Origin: Pseudomonadota bacterium | Lineage (GTDB): Bacteria > Pseudomonadota > Gammaproteobacteria > Pseudomonadales > Oleiphilaceae | DNA: 64,000 nucleotides | Reading direction: 5' to 3' | Assembly (NCBI GenBank): GCA_002747395.1 | Contig: PDPE01000032.1 | Location: forward strand, 120,528-184,527 | In this document: positions 59,265 to 64,000 of the stretch, piece after piece | How positions within the stretch are numbered: position 1 is the first letter of the stretch | Layout of the letters: every line of letters starts with the position of its first letter | Notes under the pieces: model-generated | What the model saw: the letters and a program-made list of their open reading frames with translations, nothing else | Told to the model about the DNA's origin: nothing | Database searches by the model: none | Made by a program: the position numbers and the translations under genes

Positions 59265-61751
59265 ATGGTCAATCAAAACCCCGAACAAAAAGCCCGAGAT
59301 CAAATAGACGCCATGCTGGAGCAGGCGGGGTGGATCGTGCAGGACAAGAAAAAGATCGATTTTTCTGTCGCGACCGGCATTGCAGTTCGCGAGTACCAGA
59401 CTGATGTCGGCCCGACCGATTATGTACTCTTCGTTGGCAAGCAGGCGGTTGGAGTCATTGAAGCCAAAGCGGAAACCTGGGGCGAGAAAATTACCACGGT
59501 TGAAGACCAGTCACAAGGCTATGCCAACGCCACCTTAAAGTGGGTCAACAACAACCAGCCGTTGCGCTTTGTGTATGAAAGCACCGGTGTCATCACCCGC
59601 TTTACCGATGGGCACGATCCCCGGCCACGCTCCCATGAAATATTTAACTTTCACCGCCCGGAAACCCTGACCAAATGGCTCAAAGAACCGAAAAGCCTGC
59701 GCGGGCGCTTGCAAGACTTTCCACCGCTAATCAAGCAAGGGCTGCGCGATTGCCAGATCACCGCAATTACCAATTTGGAAGCATCGCTGCAACAGGACAA
59801 ACCCCGCGCCCTGGTACAAATGGCCACCGGCTCGGGCAAAACCTTTACTGCCATTACCGCCAGTTACCGCCTGCTGCGTGAACCGGTCAGCGTCGGCCGC
59901 ATCCTGTTTCTGGTGGACACCAAAAACCTGGGTGAACAGGCCGAACAGGAATTTATGAATTTTGTGCCGAACGACGACAACCGCAAATTCACCGAACTGT
60001 ACACAGTGCAACGCTTGAAAAGCCAGCACATTGCCAACGATGCTCAGGTATATATCAGCACCATTCAACGCATGTATTCCCTGTTAAAAGATGAACCCCT
60101 GGATGAATCACTCGAAGAACAAAATCCGGCAGAGCAATTCACCCGGCCAAAAAAACCGCTGCCGGTGGTGTATAACGACAAAATTCCGCCGGAATTTTTC
60201 GATGTAATTATTATTGACGAATGCCACCGCTCTATTTACAACCTGTGGCGGCAGGTGCTGGAATATTTTGATGCCTATCTGATTGGCTTAACCGCCACAC
60301 CGGATAACCGCACCTATGGTTTTTTTCGCAAAAATATCGTTAGCGAATACAACCACGAAAAAGCGGTGGCTGATGGCGTGAATGTCGGCAACGAAGTTTT
60401 TGTGATTGAAACCGAAAAAACCAAAAAAGGCGGAAAGATCACAGCCAAACAGCAAGTGGAGCGGCGGGAACGCACCACCCGCCGCAAACGCTGGGAACAG
60501 CAGGACGAAGACGAAACCTACACTGCCAGACAGCTTGATCGCGATATTGTTAATCCCGACCAGATTCGCACCGTTATCCGCACCTTTAGAGACACGCTGC
60601 CGACGATTTTCCCCGGGCGAAAAGAAGTGCCCAAAACCCTGATCTTTGCCAAAACCGACAGCCATGCCGACGACATTATTCAAACCGTGCGCGAGGAGTT
60701 TGGCGAAAGTAATCAGTTTTGCAAAAAAGTCACCTGGCGTGCAGCCAAAGACAAAACCGATGACGCAGGTAACATTATAGAAAAAGGCGAAGATCCCAAA
60801 TCGGTGTTGGCCCAGTTTCGCAACGATTACGACCCCCGCATTGCCGTCACCGTTGATATGATTGCCACCGGCACCGATGTAAAACCGCTGGAATGCCTGC
60901 TGTTTATGCGTGATGTAAAAAGCAAAAACTACTTTGAACAAATGAAAGGCCGCGGCACCCGAACGCTGGATAAAGACAGCTTGCAAAGGGTCACACCTTC
61001 GGCACAAAGTGCCAAAACCCACTATGTGATTGTTGATGCCATTGGCGTCACCAAATCATTGAAAACCGCCAGCCAGCCGCTGATTAGCAAACCCGGCGTA
61101 CCATTGAAGGACTTGGCCATGGGGGTAATGATGGGGGCCAGCGACAGCGATACTGTATCGTCACTGGCAGGCCGCCTGGCCCGACTCGACAAACAACTGG
61201 ACGACAAGGAACGCACCCGCATTGCCAAACAAGCCGGTGGCACGCCCTTATTGGTGATTGTCGGGGAACTGTTTAACGCTATCGACGGTGATCGCGTGGA
61301 GCAAAAAGCGCTGGAAATCGTCGGCCAACCGGCAGGCACCGACCCCGGCGACGATGCCCGCAACCAGGCCCAGCAACAACTGGTGGGTGAAGTGGCCAAT
61401 GTCTTCAACGGCGAGCTGATTGAATTGATCGATTCCATTCGCCGCGAAAAAGAGCAAACCATTGTCCACGAGGATCTTGATGAACTCATCACAGCTGAAT
61501 GGGATGGTAAAACCAGCGTCAACGCCAACGCACTCACTCAGGAGTTTGCCGACTACCTGCGCCAACAGGCTGATGAAATCGACGCCCTGACTATTTACTT
61601 CCACACCCCTGCCCGCAGAGCCGAGGTAACCTACCCCCAAATCAAAGCCCTGCTGGAAAAATTGAAACAGGATCGCCCCAAACTGGAGCCATTACGCATT
61701 TGGCAGGCATACGCACACCTCTGGATCAATACCAGGGCAATAACCCATTAA
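59265..61751 (+). CDS. hsdR: Type I restriction enzyme R subunit, EcoEI-like, frameshifted near the 3' end
   Basis: HsdR is the ATP-driven translocase and nuclease of type I restriction. This 828-residue reading frame has an N-terminal nuclease domain with D...VGVIEAKAE (PD-ExK type), Walker A ATGSGKTFTAI, the box IIIDECHRSIYN, GLTATP, the RecA2 motifs MIATGTDVKPLECLLFM and QMKGRGTRT, and a helical spacer. The frame ends abruptly in LWINTRAITH, while the expected C-terminal domain continues in the next reading frame (see next entry). A CTCT at about 61719-61722 marks the probable frameshift. AGGAAG precedes the ATG. No hsdM follows, although this subtype usually has the order R-M-S or M-S-R. 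Confidence 0.9.
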   Translation: MVNQNPEQKARDQIDAMLEQAGWIVQDKKKIDFSVATGIAVREYQTDVGPTDYVLFVGKQAVGVIEAKAETWGEKITTVEDQSQGYANATLKWVNNNQPLRFVYESTGVITRFTDGHDPRPRSHEIFNFHRPETLTKWLKEPKSLRGRLQDFPPLIKQGLRDCQITAITNLEASLQQDKPRALVQMATGSGKTFTAITASYRLLREPVSVGRILFLVDTKNLGEQAEQEFMNFVPNDDNRKFTELYTVQRLKSQHIANDAQVYISTIQRMYSLLKDEPLDESLEEQNPAEQFTRPKKPLPVVYNDKIPPEFFDVIIIDECHRSIYNLWRQVLEYFDAYLIGLTATPDNRTYGFFRKNIVSEYNHEKAVADGVNVGNEVFVIETEKTKKGGKITAKQQVERRERTTRRKRWEQQDEDETYTARQLDRDIVNPDQIRTVIRTFRDTLPTIFPGRKEVPKTLIFAKTDSHADDIIQTVREEFGESNQFCKKVTWRAAKDKTDDAGNIIEKGEDPKSVLAQFRNDYDPRIAVTVDMIATGTDVKPLECLLFMRDVKSKNYFEQMKGRGTRTLDKDSLQRVTPSAQSAKTHYVIVDAIGVTKSLKTASQPLISKPGVPLKDLAMGVMMGASDSDTVSSLAGRLARLDKQLDDKERTRIAKQAGGTPLLVIVGELFNAIDGDRVEQKALEIVGQPAGTDPGDDARNQAQQQLVGEVANVFNGELIELIDSIRREKEQTIVHEDLDELITAEWDGKTSVNANALTQEFADYLRQQADEIDALTIYFHTPARRAEVTYPQIKALLEKLKQDRPKLEPLRIWQAYAHLWINTRAITH

Positions 61752-62074
61752 CCGAACTGACCGCACTGGTGGCGCTGATTCGCCGGGCATGTGGGTTAGA
61801 CAGCGAAATCACCCCTTTCAGCAACACCGTTAAAAAGAATTTTCAGAACTGGATTATGCGCTACCATGCTGGTGGTTCGGAAAAATTCAACGACCAGCAA
61901 ATGCAATGGCTACACGCCATCCGTGATCATATTGCCAGTTCCTTTCATTTTGAACGCGACGATCTGGAGATAACGCCCTTTGATGCCAAAGGCGGCCTGG
62001 GCGGCATGTATCAGCAGTTTGGCGATAACATGGATTGGGTGATTGCGGAGTTAAATCGGGAGTTGGTGGCGTGA
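61721..62074 (+). pseudogene. C-terminal domain of hsdR in a shifted frame
   Basis: This frame encodes LDQYQGNNPLTELTALVALI and then FSNTVKKNFQNWIM, FNDQQMQWLHAIRDHIASSF, DLEITPFDAKGGLGGMYQQFGD, the C-terminal domain of EcoEI-type R subunits. It joins smoothly after QAYAH of the upstream frame if two bases are removed. With repair the R subunit would have about 935 residues. An ATG at 61700 exists in this frame but no ribosome site supports separate translation. The stop overlaps the hsdS start (TGATG). Confidence 0.85.
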
Positions 62075-63651
62075 TGGAGAAGGAATCGCTTTGGAATATT
62101 CCCAGGAAATGGTCTTGGTCAAAAATTTCAAATCTTGGAGAAGTTATTGCCGGAGGGACGCCCTCATCAAAAGAACCAACATACTGGGGTGGTAGTATAA
62201 GCTGGATTTCCCCTGCTGATTTGACTGGTTACACTAAGAAAAGAATAGATAAAGGTAATAAATCGATTACTGAAAGTGGATTGAAAAACAGTTCGGCAAA
62301 AGTTATGCCTGCGGGGAGTGTACACTTTTCTTCGAGAGCGCCAATAGGTTACGTCGCTATTAGCTCAAAGCCTTTAGCAACAAACCAAGGATTTAAAAGC
62401 CTAATTCCAGCACCAGGCATTTTCAATGAGTTTGTATACTATTATTTGAAAGCATCTAAGTCTCTTGCTGAAGAACGAGCTAGTGGAACAACATTCCTTG
62501 AACTATCAGGAAAATCTTTTGGCTTATTACCTATTCCAATCCCCCCCCTAAACGAACAAAAACGTATCGTTGCCAAAATCGAAGAACTATTTTCCGAGCT
62601 GGATAGCGGTATTACCGCACTAAAAACCGCCCGCGAGCAACTCAAACTCTACCGCCAAGCCGTGTTAAAACACGCCTTTGAAGGCAAGCTCACCGCAAAG
62701 TGGCGCGAAGAAAATGCCGACCAACTGGAAACCCCCGAACAACTGCTCGCCCGTATCCAGCAGGAACGCCAAACCCGCTACCAGCAACAACTGGAAGAAT
62801 GGCAAGCGGCAGTAAAGACCTGGAAAGCTAATGGAAAGGAAGGGAAAAAACCGGGGAAGCCGGGAGAACCAAAGAGCATAGAATTACTCTCAAGCTCCGA
62901 AATACAAAAGCTTTTCTCTCCACCTCAGGGATGGGCTTTTTTTAGGTTAAGTAGTTTTATCGAACGAATTGACGCTGGAAAAAGTTTCAAATGTGACGAA
63001 AGAGAGCCTTGTAAAAATGAAATCGGTGTAGCCAAAGTGAGCGCTGTGACTTGGGGTGAATACAATGAAAATGAAAGCAAAACTTGTATTGACCCATCGA
63101 AAGTCAATCCAGACTACTTCATAAAAGTTGGCGACTTCATCCTTAGCCGAGCAAATACTATTGATTTAGTTGGGGCTTGCGTTATAGCAAAAAAAGTCAC
63201 CAAAAAGATCATGTTGAGCGACAAAACCCTTCGCATTGTATTCAAAAATATAAATGATTGGTATGTTCTTCAATATTTGCGATCAGTTTATGGAAGAAAC
63301 GAAATAATGAGGCGTAGCACTGGCAATCAAGAATCAATGCGCAACATTGGGCAAGAGCGTATTAGAAACATAATAATACCAATCTGCTCGAAAAACGAGA
63401 TGCTCAAAGTAGTTCAAATCATGAATGAAAAACTTGAGATATGCTCCATTCTCTCAAATGATATTGGGTTACAAATTCAAAAAGCCGAAACCCTACGCCA
63501 TTCCATTCTAAAAAAAGCTTTCTCTGGCAAGCTGGTACCACAAGACCCCAACGACGAACCCGCCAGCGAACTACTGGCACGTATCCAGGCAGAAAAAGCC
63601 GCTGCAACAGCACAACAGAAAACTGTCGCAAAGAAAACAGCAAGGAAATAA
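62074..63651 (+). CDS. hsdS: Type I restriction enzyme specificity subunit
   Basis: HsdS sets the DNA target of both methylation and cutting. The 525-residue protein has the standard two-half design: target domain 1 (about 5-165, with GGTPSSKEPTYWGGSISWISP and LPIPIPPLNEQKRIV), a conserved spacer helix (about 170-270, EELFSELDSGITALKTAREQ), target domain 2 (about 285-450) and a second conserved helix ending SGKLVPQDPNDEPASELLAR. Both target domains are strongly AT-rich while the spacers are GC-rich, the usual mark of domain exchange. A Lys/Gly-rich linker (KANGKEGKKPGKPGEPK) sits before domain 2. ATG at 62074 is chosen because it overlaps the preceding stop. Confidence 0.93.
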   Translation: MEKESLWNIPRKWSWSKISNLGEVIAGGTPSSKEPTYWGGSISWISPADLTGYTKKRIDKGNKSITESGLKNSSAKVMPAGSVHFSSRAPIGYVAISSKPLATNQGFKSLIPAPGIFNEFVYYYLKASKSLAEERASGTTFLELSGKSFGLLPIPIPPLNEQKRIVAKIEELFSELDSGITALKTAREQLKLYRQAVLKHAFEGKLTAKWREENADQLETPEQLLARIQQERQTRYQQQLEEWQAAVKTWKANGKEGKKPGKPGEPKSIELLSSSEIQKLFSPPQGWAFFRLSSFIERIDAGKSFKCDEREPCKNEIGVAKVSAVTWGEYNENESKTCIDPSKVNPDYFIKVGDFILSRANTIDLVGACVIAKKVTKKIMLSDKTLRIVFKNINDWYVLQYLRSVYGRNEIMRRSTGNQESMRNIGQERIRNIIIPICSKNEMLKVVQIMNEKLEICSILSNDIGLQIQKAETLRHSILKKAFSGKLVPQDPNDEPASELLARIQAEKAAATAQQKTVAKKTARK

Positions 63652-63714
63652 ACGCATGAAATTAAAAACACTATTCATCATTTAACCTTGTTCAATGATG
63701 AACGGACTATGTAA

Positions 63715-63906
63715 AGATCAGCAGGTAATCTGGAGAAGTTCAACAGCGCCAGGCGGGACGACATTAACCGCTTACTTTTAGACAAACTGCCAGATGTTTT
63801 AGACGAAAGCCAGAAGCAAAACAAAATCAAAAACCTCCTTCAATCCCTTAAAATTCAAGGAGTTATATGTTTTGACAAAAAGATATGGCGCTTGTCTAAA
63901 CGCTAG
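63715..63906 (+). pseudogene. 3' remnant of an unidentified gene
   Basis: The frame after an in-frame TAA encodes about 60 residues, including FNSARRDDINRLLLDKLPDV and NKIKNLLQSLKIQGVICFD, with no start codon. It reads like the C-terminal winged-helix end of a longer DNA-binding or ATPase protein of the kind found beside type I restriction genes. The stop codon TAG is part of CTAG at the edge of the IS element. A nine-codon frame at 63657-63686 has no apparent meaning. Confidence 0.55.
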
Positions 63907-64000
63907 GGGCTGTTGACGTTTCACATTGGTAACCACTGAATTGCGCACGCCATAGCCACCATCGATTCAAAATTTCTTTTCAATTTGTCATACCGAGTGG
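63907..64000 (-). mobile_element. End of an IS5-family insertion sequence
   Basis: The element end GGGCTGTTGACG begins just after CTAG (63903-63906), a target of the YTAR type typical for IS5-family elements. The transposase C-terminus is encoded inward on the minus strand. The rest of the element lies beyond the window. Confidence 0.75.
63921..64000 (-). CDS. IS5-family transposase, C-terminal end (partial)
   Basis: The minus strand encodes TRYDKLKRNFESMVAMACAI followed by QWLPM and a stop. RYDKL...N...V..AC is the conserved C-terminal segment of IS5-family DDE transposases. Only about 26 residues are visible. Confidence 0.85.
   Translation of the reverse strand, partial: TRYDKLKRNFESMVAMACAIQWLPM

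Overview
The window is a chromosomal segment of a gammaproteobacterium with a Pseudomonadales-like gene order and moderate GC. Several blocks that lie far apart in Pseudomonas aeruginosa are placed end to end here: tkt / ArsR-methyltransferase / metK / ahcY / metF; dsbA / cytochrome c4 / engB; TetR / aldehyde dehydrogenase / coaD / ferredoxin / ggt; aguA-aguB; dksA / gluQ / cbrX-cbrA-cbrB / crcZ / pcnB / folK / panB-panC / pgi; and folB / tsaD / rpsU / yqeY / dnaG / rpoD / tRNA-Ile. These parallels come from recall of Pseudomonas gene order, not from a search. No species is named.

Layout. 1-6.1 kb: transketolase and the activated methyl cycle (SAM synthesis, S-adenosylhomocysteine hydrolysis, methylene-THF reduction) beside a likely cognate ArsR-type regulator. 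6.2-14.5 kb: an AT-rich exported hydrolase, rsmE, an RND efflux pair and an orphan MotA/MotB-like stator pair. 14.7-24.6 kb: a 1337-residue exported metzincin-like multidomain protein, a DUF748/AsmA-like protein, a DUF2914-like protein, an EEP-fold hydrolase and DsbA. 24.6-33.6 kb: a possible small RNA, cytochrome c4, engB, the TetR/aldehyde dehydrogenase pair, coaD, ferredoxin, a gamma-glutamyltransferase homologue that lacks the expected catalytic Thr, and hemB. 33.8-39.6 kb: a TVP38/flavin disulfide reductase fusion, an unrecognised membrane protein, a SutA-like small protein and the agmatine pathway. 39.9-46.9 kb: dksA, gluQ, the CbrA/CbrB carbon-nitrogen two-component system and, downstream of it, a CrcZ-type small RNA with a -24/-12 promoter, TGTTAC/GTAACA elements and four A-rich clusters suited to Hfq/Crc binding. 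46.9-59.1 kb: pcnB, folate and pantothenate genes, pgi, tsaD, the macromolecular synthesis operon and tRNA-Ile(CAU). 59.2-64.0 kb: an accessory segment right after the tRNA, with a type I restriction locus whose hsdR is frameshifted, whose hsdS is intact and whose hsdM is not in the window. It ends in a gene remnant and an IS5-family element.

Two threads run through the window. First, the CbrAB-CrcZ block implies an Hfq/Crc-type carbon catabolite control circuit. Second, many intergenic spacers carry short head-to-tail repeats (units 7-19 bp), each with a different sequence, which suggests that spacers are expanded by local tandem duplication.
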